DNA of 64,000 nucleotides from Mesorhizobium sp. M4B.F.Ca.ET.203.01.1.1 (GCF_004791025.1 NZ_SRUO01000023.1:1-64000), one strand, 5' to 3'. Positions 26,478 through 35,731 are shown, counted from the first letter of the stretch. Numbers and translations: made by a program. The notes: generated by a model not told the origin, from the letters alone.

Positions 26478-27072
26478 GAATGAGTTCTCCAGCTAGGAGC
26501 TGTTGCAGCAGGGGTGGCTATATCGCCGGGGATCAAAGCCGCTAGACCTTCCGGCGGCGGCCAGTCGGCCTCAGTCGAGGCCTCGGCGCCCACGCATCCG
26601 AGGCCTCATCGGAGGGCCGACGGACACAACCGTCGACAATGCGGGAGAGTTCTCGGCGCGGTCGCATCGATCGCATCCGTCGAAGTGCGGCCTGTTCACT
26701 GCGAACCAAGCAAGCCGAACGCGGTGTCCTCGATCGAGGCCTTGATGGGGGGATGATCGACGATCTCTATATTGCTTTGAAGCAGGAAGTTCCGTCGCCA
26801 TATGCGGTTATCCTGGCAGCCAGAATTGAGCGGTCGTCGCAAGCACCAAGGCGGTCGCAATGAGTGCAACGAGGCGGAAGTCTGATCGATGGCTGCGGTT
26901 CGATGGCCGCGCGATCGACAGAATTGAGGTGATGAGTTATCCCTTTTGAAGCCGTTGCTCCCAATTCTGGGATAAGGTAATTGCAGGCGGTCCCAGCAAC
27001 GTCGGGCGGCCTTTTTGGTGATTGAATTCATGGGACGACACTCTCGGTCCGTGACGCGTCTGCGAATGACTG
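26478..27072. other. Gap upstream of the MFS gene, no clear gene
   Basis: Several frames are open, but none gives recognisable protein. A leftward ORF (27031-26696) begins 30 nt after the transcript start predicted from the sigma-54 site at 27073-27088; its product (MNSITKKAARRCWDRL...) is unlike anything I know and lacks a good ribosome site. The region may be a long leader for the MFS gene. Confidence 0.35.
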
Positions 27073-27088
27073 CGCAAGTACCGTGCCA
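27073..27088 (-). promoter_or_regulatory. Consensus sigma-54 promoter pointing left, no obvious adjacent gene
   Basis: The minus strand reads TGGCACGGTACTTGCG, the full TGGCACG-N4-TTGC consensus. It is among the best -24/-12 matches in the window. No TGT-N10-ACA was found in the 150 bp upstream. The first firm gene downstream is the MFS transporter starting at 26477. Confidence 0.7.
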
Positions 27089-27732
27089 TCAACGACAAAT
27101 CTGGCTCTGCTGAGCGGGTGGTGGAGGCACGAGCGTGGGCTATCCCAAGAGCTTGCCGCAAGGTTGTTCGAAGTTGAGGTGCCGGATAGGCCGCAAATAT
27201 GTCGGGCGGCCTGGGGTTCGCCAACACGAAGATGCGCAAGTTCAAAAGGACGAGCTGAACCCTTGCCGATATCCGTCCGAGGCTGATCTGGAGAAGGTCA
27301 AGAACTGCGTCTTGAAGGCTTTCCGCCGCACCGGCAAATGCGAAGCCAAGGTGCTGGGCAAGATGGACAGGGCCACACAACCCCTCGACTGGACGCTCAT
27401 TAACGGCATCGGTGTGGCTCTGGTAGCTGGCGAGAAAACGCCGTGCTGAAAGACGAAAGCTCGTGTGGCCGGCTCTGAAGGAGGGCCAATGAGGCAGGCG
27501 AGGAGAGGCTATAGCCCATTCTTGTAGACTGACCTTGTCCCACGGAGGCGGCTAACCACCCCGCCAGACATCATCGAGGGGAGCGCCACTAGGCTCACGA
27601 ACAAGTGTTGGTCATTTCCACCTGGGTGACCTCGGCCAAGTCACCAAACCGCTTAGCGCAACCTTTCGAACTGGATGCTCCCCGGGCACATGATCGGCTA
27701 GCGATCCCACCAATTGAGTTGCTCCAAGTCGG
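27089..27732. other. Gap before the P450 operon, no gene identified
   Basis: Rightward open frames (for example 27135-27449, ending in ATQPLDWTLINGIGVALVAGE) look partly protein-like, but I match them to no family. They may be remains of a decayed gene. Confidence 0.3.
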
Positions 27733-27769
27733 TGTCTAGCTTTCTACATTCTGTGTCCGACGCTGGACA
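27733..27769. promoter_or_regulatory. Two tandem NifA activator sites for the P450 operon
   Basis: TGTCTAGCTTTCTACA (27733-27748) and TGTCCGACGCTGGACA (27754-27769) both match TGT-N10-ACA exactly and are spaced 21 bp centre to centre, two helical turns. They lie about 85-120 bp upstream of the -24 element. Confidence 0.85.
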
Positions 27770-27852
27770 AGAATGTTGCAATCCCGACCAGTAAGTCAGC
27801 ACAGGCGCCACCTGTTGCCCAGCAAACGGCAAGGATTATCGAAAGACGAATT

Positions 27853-27868
27853 CGGCACGGAGCTTGCA
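27853..27868 (+). promoter_or_regulatory. Sigma-54 promoter of the P450-nifQ operon
   Basis: CGGCACGGAGCTTGCA: GG and GC 10 bp apart, GGCACG and TTGCA perfect. The predicted transcript start is about 27879, one base before the first in-frame ATG of the P450 gene. Confidence 0.85.
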
Positions 27869-27879
27869 CCAACGATTGC

Positions 27880-29145
27880 ATGCAAATGCCGACAGCATCT
27901 CATGAACGGTCTCTCGATTCTGGCGCGGTTAAATCGCGGCCGGTTCCAGATCATGTCCCGCCCGAAATGGTGAGGGACTTCAGCCTGTTTACGTCGCCCG
28001 GCATGTTGCCGACGGCCAACGGGGATCCGCATGCAGCGGTTGCTTGCGTTCATGCCGGGCCTCCGATCTTTTATTCAACCAGCAACACGCGCGACGGTCG
28101 GGGTACCTGGGTCATCACTCGCGCGAGCGACCAGCGCCGGGTGCTGCAGGACACCGAAACGTTTTCCAGCCATCGCAGCATCTTCGCCTCTGTGCTCGGC
28201 GAGAGCTGGCCGATGATCCCGCTTGAGCTCGATCCGCCATTCCACGGTGTTTTTCGCTCACTGCTCAATCCGCTGCTTTCGCCAAAGCGGGTAATGGCAT
28301 TGGAGCCGGCTGTCCGGGAACGAGCGATCAAGCTGATCGACAGGATCGCCGCATCAGGCACGAGCTGCGACATCATGAAGGATTTTGCAGTTCCGTTCGC
28401 GGTCAATATCTTCCTTCGCTTTATTGGGCTTTCGGACGACGGACTAGAAACATTTGTCGGCTGGGCTAGAGATCTGCTCCACGGCGATAAGGAGCAACGA
28501 CCACCCGCAGCCCGGACGATCGTGGCCTTCATCGACGAACTTGCCACCGAGCGCCGCAAGGAGCCGGTCGATGATTTCATGACCTTCATCGTGAAGGCAA
28601 AGGTCGAGGGCCGTCTGCTCAGTGACGAAGAAGTCCGTGGCATCGGCGTGCTTGTGTTCGTCGCGGGGCTCGACACGGTCTCAGCAGCCATATGCTTCGA
28701 CTTGGCCCATCTCGCGCGCAACCCCAAAGATCAGGAATTGCTACGAAGCGAACCGGACCGGATTGCCGTCGCCGCGGAAGAATTGCTGCGCGCCTATTCG
28801 ACCATTCAGATGATCCGAGTGGCAACGAAGGATGTCGACTTCAAAGGCGCGCCGATCCGCAAGGGAGACTATGTTTCCTGTGCCACGATGATTGCCAATC
28901 GTGACCCGGCGGAATTCGAATACCCGAATGAGATCGATCTGGCGCGCGAGGACAACCGGCACGCTGCCTTTGGCTATGGTCCCCATCGTTGTCTTGGCTC
29001 ACACCTTGCCCGGCGGGAGATTGTCATTGGCCTGGAGGAGTGGCTGGCGCGCATCCCAGCCTTTCGGATCAAGACAGGGACTGAACCCATCACCTTCGGC
29101 GGCCATGTGTTCGGGATCGAGAATCTGATCCTGGACTGGTCCTGA
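27880..29145 (+). CDS. Cytochrome P450, CYP127-like, first gene of a NifA-type operon
   Basis: At most 421 residues. P450 signatures: I-helix VFVAGLDTVSAA near residue 265, ExxR in EELLRAY near 305, and heme-binding FGYGPHRCLGSHLAR near 365. It resembles CYP127A of rhizobial symbiotic regions (NGR234 y4vG). The promoter predicts transcription from about 27879, so ATG 27880 would be leaderless; recognisable P450 sequence begins only near residue 25 and ATG 27967 is an alternative start, though it has no clear ribosome site. Four oxidoreductase-type genes and nifQ follow on the same strand. The natural substrate is unknown. Confidence 0.93.
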   Translation: MQMPTASHERSLDSGAVKSRPVPDHVPPEMVRDFSLFTSPGMLPTANGDPHAAVACVHAGPPIFYSTSNTRDGRGTWVITRASDQRRVLQDTETFSSHRSIFASVLGESWPMIPLELDPPFHGVFRSLLNPLLSPKRVMALEPAVRERAIKLIDRIAASGTSCDIMKDFAVPFAVNIFLRFIGLSDDGLETFVGWARDLLHGDKEQRPPAARTIVAFIDELATERRKEPVDDFMTFIVKAKVEGRLLSDEEVRGIGVLVFVAGLDTVSAAICFDLAHLARNPKDQELLRSEPDRIAVAAEELLRAYSTIQMIRVATKDVDFKGAPIRKGDYVSCATMIANRDPAEFEYPNEIDLAREDNRHAAFGYGPHRCLGSHLARREIVIGLEEWLARIPAFRIKTGTEPITFGGHVFGIENLILDWS

Positions 29146-29174
29146 AGTTTCCGCCAACGACATTGGAGTTCGCT

Positions 29175-30023
29175 ATGCGTGTCATCGTACACAAAGCCAG
29201 ATGCCAGGGTCATGCGCGCTGCTTGGCGCGGGCGCCGAGAGTCTTCAAGCTTGATGACGACGGCTACATCTTGCCCGGTGATATTGATGTTGCCGATGGG
29301 GAGCAACTGCTTGCCTCACAAGGGGTAAGAGCCTGCCCCGAACAAGCTCTGGAAGTTGACGAGCCCCCCGCTAACTCAATTGTAGAGAGAGACACACGCA
29401 AAGTGCAGACTGGCGTCGGGAAGGACAAAACAATCATACAATTCGCGACAGAACCTGTCGACCACGCGAAAATTACCGAACTGCGTGACCGAGAGGCGAT
29501 CCGCAACTGCCTGTATCGGTACTGCCGCGGGATAGACCGCGCCGATGAGGCGGCGCTGCGTAGCGCATACTGGCCCGAAGCGTATGACAGGCACGGTCCC
29601 TATTGCGGACCGGCAGAGGACTTCATCCAATTTGCTCTCGGTCTGCCGGGGCAGCGTAACATCCATCAAATCACGAACAGCCTGATCGACTTCATCAGTT
29701 CAGCAGAGGCCGCGGTCGAGAGCTATTTCACCGCGCTGCAACGCGGACCGGATACAGACCAAGAAATACGTCAGACGCTGCTTTGCGGCCGTTACTGCGA
29801 TCTGTTTCAGAAGAGGCAGGACGAGTGGCGAATTGCGGAACGGACAGTCGTCTACGATTGGGTTGAGGAGCAAATCCCGCCAGCGATTCTTGAGGCAGAT
29901 AGGTTCGGCCGGCGACAGCCGATTGGAGCACCACATCCAGACGATCCCATCTACCAGCTGCTCAAGCGTCACATCCCCACCGACCAAGATGGCGTCGAGG
30001 GTCCCCAACTGGGAGCTGCATAA
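29175..30023 (+). CDS. Fusion of a P450-type ferredoxin and an NTF2/SnoaL-like domain
   Basis: The 282-residue protein has two parts. Residues 1-65 are a ferredoxin of the kind that serves bacterial P450s: CQGHARC near residue 9 and ACPEQALEV near 56. Residues 95-240 form an NTF2/SnoaL-like domain: ELRDREAIRNCLYRYCRGIDRAD, then IHQITNSLIDF and DLFQKRQDEWRIAERTVVYDW; such domains act as dehydratases, isomerases or hydroxylase partners. ATG 29175 follows GGAG; an ATG four codons upstream lacks a site. It probably feeds electrons to the adjacent P450 and acts on the same intermediate. Confidence 0.85.
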   Translation: MRVIVHKARCQGHARCLARAPRVFKLDDDGYILPGDIDVADGEQLLASQGVRACPEQALEVDEPPANSIVERDTRKVQTGVGKDKTIIQFATEPVDHAKITELRDREAIRNCLYRYCRGIDRADEAALRSAYWPEAYDRHGPYCGPAEDFIQFALGLPGQRNIHQITNSLIDFISSAEAAVESYFTALQRGPDTDQEIRQTLLCGRYCDLFQKRQDEWRIAERTVVYDWVEEQIPPAILEADRFGRRQPIGAPHPDDPIYQLLKRHIPTDQDGVEGPQLGAA

Positions 30024-30171
30024 GTGGGTAGAAATGGAGGATGAGCGCCTTGCGGGATTGAGATCTGTGTGGGGCCGCAACTGGCGGTCACTGCAACGAT
30101 TTGGCTCGACCCTTCATTCCGCCCAAGGTCGATGGGCTGAGATCACAAGCGGTCATCGTGGAGAAGCTCTC

Positions 30172-31773
30172 GTGAAACTGGCAGCACGCACCGTAATCAT
30201 CACAGGCGCCGCGGGCGGGATCGGCCGTGCCCTGGTCGATATCCTTGCCGCGGACGGAGACACTGTAGTTGCGGTGGACCTTCCGGGCAGTGGTGTGGTT
30301 GAACTGGCTCGGGATCTCGGGTCGCCGCACGTCGGTCTGGAGTGCGATGTGTCGCGAGAGAAGGACATGCTCTCACTTTTCGGCCAGGTCGAAGCACGGT
30401 TCGCGCAAATCGATGTCCTCATCAACAATGCGGCGGTTGGACCCACGATGGATAGGATCATCGACACCGCTGTCGATACCTTCCGACGCGGCGTGACAGT
30501 GAACCTTATTGGGCCATTCGTTATGGCCCGGGAAGCGGCGCGGCGCATGAGGCCGGGCGGTGCGATCGTCAATGTGGCTTCGATGGCGGGCGTGGTCGGC
30601 AATCCCAGGCGCAACGCCTACGCAGCCTCGAAAGCTGGCGTGATCTCGTTGACAAAGTCCCTTGCGTGCGAGTGGGCTATGCGAGGAATCCGCGTCACGG
30701 CGGTGGCGCCGGGCTCCGTCCGCACCCCAATGGTCACAGAACTGGCACGCGCTGGCAAAATGGACCTCGCGGCGATACGCCGCCGCGTGCCGATGGGGCG
30801 CTTGGCTCGCCCCGACGAGATCGCCAGGGTCGTGCGTTTTCTGAGCAGCACGCAGGCGCGCTACATCACCGGCTCGGTGCTGGCAGTCGACGGAGGCTGG
30901 ATGTCATTCAACCAGCCGGGGGATGCTCACCCGCCGGTGGATAGTGCGCTCCAAGCCGAGCTCTCCTGTCCGGCCGAATGCACAGATGCGCGAATCGTGC
31001 TCGTCACCGGTGGCGCAAAAAGCATTGGCGCGGCCGTCGCTCGCCGCTTTGCCGCGAACGGCGACACCGTCGTGATTGCTGATAAAGATGGCACTGCAGC
31101 GGCAGAGCTGGCTACATCGCTCCCCGGCAAGCATCTGGCGAAATCGCTGGACGTGGCCGTCGAGAGCGATGTGGTGTCGATGTTCGAAGAGCTGAGGCGA
31201 CGCTTCGGGTATATCGATGTTCTGGTCAATAGTGCTGATACCGCCGACAGGATTGTGCCTGCGATCGAGCAACTGTCGAAACAGCTCGAACACGTCCTGG
31301 ATGTCAACCTTACCGGCGCCTTCACCTGCGCGCGCGAAGCGATCAAGGCTATGCGCCCGGGCGGCGTGATCCTCAATCTCGGGTCGATCGACAGCTTTCT
31401 GCCGTTCGCGCCGCGCCATGCCTACGGCGCCTCCAAGGCGGGGATGGATATGCTGACCCGTTGCATGGCGGCCGAACTCGGCCCGGTCGGAATTCGGACA
31501 GCCACCGTCGCTCCTGGCCACATCCGCACGCCCGCACTTGCTCAGTTGGCCAAAGCCGGCCGCATCGACCTGGCAGCAATCGGACGACGCATCCCCATGG
31601 GCAGGATGGGACGGCCAGAAGACGTCGCAGATGCATCGTTCTTCCTTGCTTCGTCTGACGCCTCATACATCAACGGCTCGATCCTCTACGTGGACGGCGG
31701 CTGGACCTCGTTCGGTGATGCGGGAAACGCCAGCGAACTCTATGACGAATGTTTTGCGGAGGCCGCAGGTTAA
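30172..31773 (+). CDS. Tandem two-domain short-chain dehydrogenase/reductase
   Basis: The 533-residue protein holds two complete SDR domains. Domain 1: TGAAGGIG at residues 11-18, NNAAVG and catalytic NAYAASKAG. Domain 2 from about residue 278: TGGAKSIGAAVA, NSAD and HAYGASKAG. Both keep Tyr-X3-Lys. The start is GTG 30172, with GGAG 8 bases upstream and homology starting at once; the frame stays open through the previous gene to 29833. It matches the layout of NGR234 y4vI. Probably oxidises or reduces the P450 product; two domains suggest two successive carbonyl/alcohol steps. Confidence 0.88.
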   Translation: MKLAARTVIITGAAGGIGRALVDILAADGDTVVAVDLPGSGVVELARDLGSPHVGLECDVSREKDMLSLFGQVEARFAQIDVLINNAAVGPTMDRIIDTAVDTFRRGVTVNLIGPFVMAREAARRMRPGGAIVNVASMAGVVGNPRRNAYAASKAGVISLTKSLACEWAMRGIRVTAVAPGSVRTPMVTELARAGKMDLAAIRRRVPMGRLARPDEIARVVRFLSSTQARYITGSVLAVDGGWMSFNQPGDAHPPVDSALQAELSCPAECTDARIVLVTGGAKSIGAAVARRFAANGDTVVIADKDGTAAAELATSLPGKHLAKSLDVAVESDVVSMFEELRRRFGYIDVLVNSADTADRIVPAIEQLSKQLEHVLDVNLTGAFTCAREAIKAMRPGGVILNLGSIDSFLPFAPRHAYGASKAGMDMLTRCMAAELGPVGIRTATVAPGHIRTPALAQLAKAGRIDLAAIGRRIPMGRMGRPEDVADASFFLASSDASYINGSILYVDGGWTSFGDAGNASELYDECFAEAAG

Positions 31774-31911
31774 TTGCCAGGCATTCGCAGGGCGACCGGC
31801 CGAGCATTATGAAGCCTCGGCTCCACGACGCACCCGAGGTGCTTGAGATCCAAGCATGCGCATGCCGAGCACATTCCCGGTCGGCTGACGTGTCTATAAC
31901 GAGGAGAAATC

Positions 31912-32964
31912 ATGGAATTTGCCACTTTCATTCTGGCCGCCCAGCGTGGCTATCACCAATCCTCAGAAAGCGTCATCCGCAACTCCATCGAACAGGCCGT
32001 CGCTTCGGAGCAGGCTGGGTTCAACACCGCGTGGTTTGCTGAGCACCACTTCAACAATTACAGCCTCATACCATCCCCGCTGATGATGGTGGCGCACTGC
32101 GCCGGCTTGACAAGCACGATTCGCCTGGGCACTGCCGTCTGCGTGCTGCCGCTTTACCAACCGCAGCGCCTGCTGTCCGAGATCGGCTTCGCCGACATCG
32201 TTGCGAACGGCCGTCTCGAGCTCGGCGTAGGCTTGGGATACCAGCAGTTCGAGTTCGAACGGTTCGGCGTGGACATCGATGAGGCGCCGGCCGTCTTTTC
32301 GGAATACCTGGACATCATTCTCAAGGGCCTCAACCAAAACGTCTTCGAACACGACGGCCAGTATGAGAAGATCCCCCCAACAGCGATTTCGGTCCGCACA
32401 GTCCAGCAGCCGACGCCGCCTATCTGGATCGCTGGCGGAGCCGCACGGATGGCTCGGGCCTACCGCGAGGGGCACAATTTTTTTGTCACAGCCTTCCACG
32501 ACGGCTTAGAGACTTTGACCACACTGCGTGAATCAGTCGAGAGGGCGGCGGCATCCGAGGAAAAGAACGTCACCGACGTCAAGATATCGCTGCTGCGCTG
32601 CTGCTATGCCAGCCACGACGAGTTGGAGATCAACAGCTATCTCGACAATGCCCGCTTCCAGCGCCGGCTTTCTGAAGCCCTGCATCAGCGCCGCCAACAG
32701 AGCCACGATGGCTACCTGCTGCAGGAGACACCGACCCAGCAGGATCTGTCCTTCGAGACCATGCGCAAAAATTTGCCGATTGGCAGCGTAAATCGCGTGA
32801 TTGATCGCCTGCTGGAAGAGATCGATGTCTTGAAACCGGACCAGATCGCAGTTCAGACTCAATTGGGCGACTTCGACCAAAAGACGATGCTGCGCCAGAT
32901 CGAGCTCTGGGGCGACAAGATCATCCCTGCGGTCAACAAGGCGCTTTGTCATGCCGGAAGCTGA
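31912..32964 (+). CDS. Luciferase-like (LLM) flavin-dependent monooxygenase
   Basis: A 350-residue bacterial luciferase-type protein: FATFILAAQRGYHQS, then GFNTAWFAEHHFNNY near residue 38, LGTAVCVLPLYQPQRLLSEI near 70 and LELGVGLGYQQFEFERFG near 103. Such enzymes use reduced flavin and O2. GAGGAG precedes the ATG. It follows the double SDR by 138 bp and resembles NGR234 y4vJ. Confidence 0.92.
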   Translation: MEFATFILAAQRGYHQSSESVIRNSIEQAVASEQAGFNTAWFAEHHFNNYSLIPSPLMMVAHCAGLTSTIRLGTAVCVLPLYQPQRLLSEIGFADIVANGRLELGVGLGYQQFEFERFGVDIDEAPAVFSEYLDIILKGLNQNVFEHDGQYEKIPPTAISVRTVQQPTPPIWIAGGAARMARAYREGHNFFVTAFHDGLETLTTLRESVERAAASEEKNVTDVKISLLRCCYASHDELEINSYLDNARFQRRLSEALHQRRQQSHDGYLLQETPTQQDLSFETMRKNLPIGSVNRVIDRLLEEIDVLKPDQIAVQTQLGDFDQKTMLRQIELWGDKIIPAVNKALCHAGS

Positions 32965-32978
32965 AGCCGGCCGTTACG

Positions 32979-33578
32979 ATGATGGCTGCCTATCCACGCG
33001 CGCAATGGCGTGGGTCCGAGCTAGGGAGGAGCTTCGATCAGCATGTGCTGCCCTGCGTGCTTTCGCGTTCGCTTGAGGAGGTCCAGGCGGGCGAGGTGTT
33101 GGCGACGGAGGGGACAGGCCTTTCGTCTGTCGAATTGCGTGATGTCTTGGCCGCAACTTTCCCGTCTACCTCCAGCAGCGTATTCGCTTTGGAGGAGTTG
33201 AGCGAGCCCGAGCCGGAACTGGAAGAGGAGCTGCTGCGCCGGCTGCTGCTAGCGCATGCTGCGCCGGGCGACCCGGCGAGCGCCCGCTTGGCCAAGATCA
33301 TCGCCCGGCGTGCGATGCGCACGGACCATCTTTGGCGGGATCTTGGCCTCTCAAATCGCGCTGAGCTCAGCCGCCTGCTTGCCAGACATTTTCCCGCGCT
33401 GGCGGCAGGCAACACAGAAAACATGAAATGGAAAAAGTACTTTTACCGCAAGCTGTATGAGGCCGAAGGCTTTTCGTCATGCACTGCACCCAGTTGTCGG
33501 GAATGCCATGACTTCGAAAGCTGCTTCGGCCCGGAGGAAGTTGAGAGTCGCCTCTCGCCGACCAGGAATGCCGGTTAG
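32979..33578 (+). CDS. nifQ: NifQ, molybdenum-handling protein for FeMo-co synthesis
   Basis: NifQ of 199 residues from ATG 32979; a TTG 11 codons upstream overlaps the previous gene and is also possible. The diagnostic C-terminal motif C-X4-C-X2-C-X5-C is present (CTAPSCRECHDFESC), preceded by WKKYFYRKLYEAEGF. NifQ carries a Mo-Fe-S cluster to NifEN. It is the last gene of the P450 operon. Its TAG overlaps the stop codon of the convergent rpoN. Confidence 0.93.
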   Translation: MMAAYPRAQWRGSELGRSFDQHVLPCVLSRSLEEVQAGEVLATEGTGLSSVELRDVLAATFPSTSSSVFALEELSEPEPELEEELLRRLLLAHAAPGDPASARLAKIIARRAMRTDHLWRDLGLSNRAELSRLLARHFPALAAGNTENMKWKKYFYRKLYEAEGFSSCTAPSCRECHDFESCFGPEEVESRLSPTRNAG

Positions 33579-35008
33579 TCACTTCGCTTGATCGCAGCTG
33601 CGGACAACCGCTTATCACGGCGCCGTAGTATGGAGGAAGGGATGTTCATCGCCTCGCGATATTTGGTGACGGTACGGCGAGCGACATTGATGCCGGTCTG
33701 CTTGAGCTGAGCAACGATGTCTTCGTCGGAAAGTACCTTGTCGAGCGATTCTTCGGCGATGATTGCCTTGATCCGATGGCGGACAGATTTGGCGGAGTGC
33801 GCGTCGCCGCCCTCGCAGGATGCGATTGTCGCTGTGAAAAAATACTTCAGCTCGAACACCCCGCGCGGAGTTAACATGTACCTGTTCGAAGCCACCCGGC
33901 TTACCGTCGACTGGTGCATTTTGATCCCGTCAGCGACATTTTTGAGACAGAGAGGCCGCAGATGGGCGACGCCGTGTGTAAAAAAGGCATCCTGCTGGCG
34001 CACGATTTCGGTCGCAACCTTAAGGATCGTCTTAGCGCGCTGCTCGAGACAGCTGATCAGCCAGTTCCCTTTTTCCTGGCAATGGTCGAGAAACGCTTTG
34101 CCTTCCGGATTTTGATTGGTCAGCTGCGAGATTTCGGCGACATAGGTGTGGTTGATCAACACTTTGGGCAGCGTGGCCGGATCAAGCTCCACCCGCCATC
34201 CACCTTCGGACTTGGGCATTACCCAGACGTCCGGTACGATGGTTTCCGGCGTCCCGGACTGGAACCGGTCTCCAGGCTTGGGATCGAGCGCGCGGATTTC
34301 GTTCCTCATGTCGAGGAGATCCTCCTCGTCGACTCCGCAACGCTGCTTCAATCCCTGAAAATCCCCCCGTGCAAGCATCTCGAGATTGGCGACCAAAGCT
34401 GCCATAGCCGGGTCGAACCGGTCTTGCTGGCGCAGCTGAATCTCCAGGCATTCGCTGAGAGTTCGCGCAAAAATCCCCGGCGGATCAAATTGCTGCAAGA
34501 TTCCGATGACCCGTTCCACATCAGCTTGCCGAACGTTTAACCTCCCGGCCAGATCGAAAAGGTTTACCTGAAGATAGCCAGTGTCCTCCAGATGGGCGGC
34601 GAGCTGTCCGGCAATCAGCCGCTCCTGCGGGGTGAACGGGGTGAGGGCGACCTGGCGGGCGACATGGTCGTGCAATGTTTCGGTGTGGGCGGTAAACTCC
34701 TCGACGGCAGGTCGATCGTTGCCGCTACTGCGTTGCGACTTCCATTGCCCGCGCCCGCCAGACGGCCCGCCAATGGGCGATTCGCCGATTTCGCTTCTGC
34801 TTTGACTGCTCCGCTGATCCACCCCTGACAGCGGCGAAACGTCGTCAAACGGGTCAGGCTTCAAAACGGGGTTCTTCTCGAGTGCCTGCTCCACGAGCTG
34901 ATGGAGTTCAGTATGCGTCAATCGCAGCAAGCGAATAGCTTCAATGGCTTGAGGCGATAAGACCATACGTTGCTTCTGGCGTTGAAGCAGGCTTGCTGAG
35001 AGATGCAT
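33575..35008 (-). CDS. rpoN: RpoN, sigma-54 factor (island copy)
   Basis: A 477-residue sigma-54 with all three regions: N-terminal activator-interaction region (QKQRMVLSPQAIEAIRLLRL, then LEKNPVLKPD), core-binding region, and DNA-binding part with the RpoN box ARRTVTKYRE near the end. It directs transcription from -24/-12 promoters with NifA. It lies 69 bp after a peroxiredoxin gene, as in the Rhizobium etli prxS-rpoN2 operon, and is probably co-transcribed with it. Its stop overlaps that of nifQ. Confidence 0.96.
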   Translation of the reverse strand: MHLSASLLQRQKQRMVLSPQAIEAIRLLRLTHTELHQLVEQALEKNPVLKPDPFDDVSPLSGVDQRSSQSRSEIGESPIGGPSGGRGQWKSQRSSGNDRPAVEEFTAHTETLHDHVARQVALTPFTPQERLIAGQLAAHLEDTGYLQVNLFDLAGRLNVRQADVERVIGILQQFDPPGIFARTLSECLEIQLRQQDRFDPAMAALVANLEMLARGDFQGLKQRCGVDEEDLLDMRNEIRALDPKPGDRFQSGTPETIVPDVWVMPKSEGGWRVELDPATLPKVLINHTYVAEISQLTNQNPEGKAFLDHCQEKGNWLISCLEQRAKTILKVATEIVRQQDAFFTHGVAHLRPLCLKNVADGIKMHQSTVSRVASNRYMLTPRGVFELKYFFTATIASCEGGDAHSAKSVRHRIKAIIAEESLDKVLSDEDIVAQLKQTGINVARRTVTKYREAMNIPSSILRRRDKRLSAAAIKRSD

Positions 35009-35077
35009 GTTGAACCGGTAATCTGCCGAGGAGGCTCTAGTGTGTGCTGGGGTTGTGTGAGACTTGCCACTTCTGGG

Positions 35078-35611
35078 TCATGCCGCCGCCTTCAGTTTGT
35101 CGAGAACGTTTTGCGGGGATGAAACGCCATAGGGGTCCGTCTCGCAGTTGTCACAGAAGCCTTCCTCCTCGAACCACTGCTCCACCACGCCATCGTCGAT
35201 CAGAGCGGCGTATCGCCAGGAGCGCATGCCAAAGCCCAGATTGTCCTTCGCGACCAGCATGCCCATCTTGCGCGTGAACTCGCCCGACCCGTCTGGGATC
35301 AGCTCGATCTTCTGCAGCCCCAAGGACTTTCCCCACGCATTCATGACGAAAGCATCGTTGACTGAGACGCAGTAGATCGCGTCAATTCGCAGTTCCAGAA
35401 ATTGATCATAGAGTTTTTCGAAATCGGGCAGTTGGAAGGTCGAGCAGGTCGGGGTGAAGGCGCCAGGCAGCGAGAACAGGATAACGCGCTTGCCCCCGAA
35501 ATAATCGTCGGAGGTCTTGTTCTCCCACCGATAAGGATTTGGCCCCCCGATCGACTCATCGCGAACACGCGTGCGAAAGGTCACGAGAGGAACGTTCTTT
35601 CTATCGGTCAT
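35078..35611 (-). CDS. prxS: Peroxiredoxin (Prx5/AhpE-like, PrxS type)
   Basis: The 177-residue atypical peroxiredoxin has peroxidatic Cys in FSLPGAFTPTCSTFQLP near residue 56 and two later cysteines (FCDNCET) that could resolve the sulfenic acid. GGGAG precedes the ATG. Adjacent rpoN suggests the symbiosis-induced PrxS of rhizobia, which protects bacteroids from peroxide. A weak sigma-54 site lies about 120 bp upstream. Confidence 0.88.
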   Translation of the reverse strand: MTDRKNVPLVTFRTRVRDESIGGPNPYRWENKTSDDYFGGKRVILFSLPGAFTPTCSTFQLPDFEKLYDQFLELRIDAIYCVSVNDAFVMNAWGKSLGLQKIELIPDGSGEFTRKMGMLVAKDNLGFGMRSWRYAALIDDGVVEQWFEEEGFCDNCETDPYGVSSPQNVLDKLKAAA

Positions 35612-35731
35612 TGATTTGCTCCCAGGCCAAAGTGGTACGGTGCATTTTTCGGTTAAACTGAAGCGGCATCGACTTCGGTGGACAGTTCCGGCAGCCTTTC
35701 GCCCTGGCGTGGTTGCCTCGGACCAGTCTTG

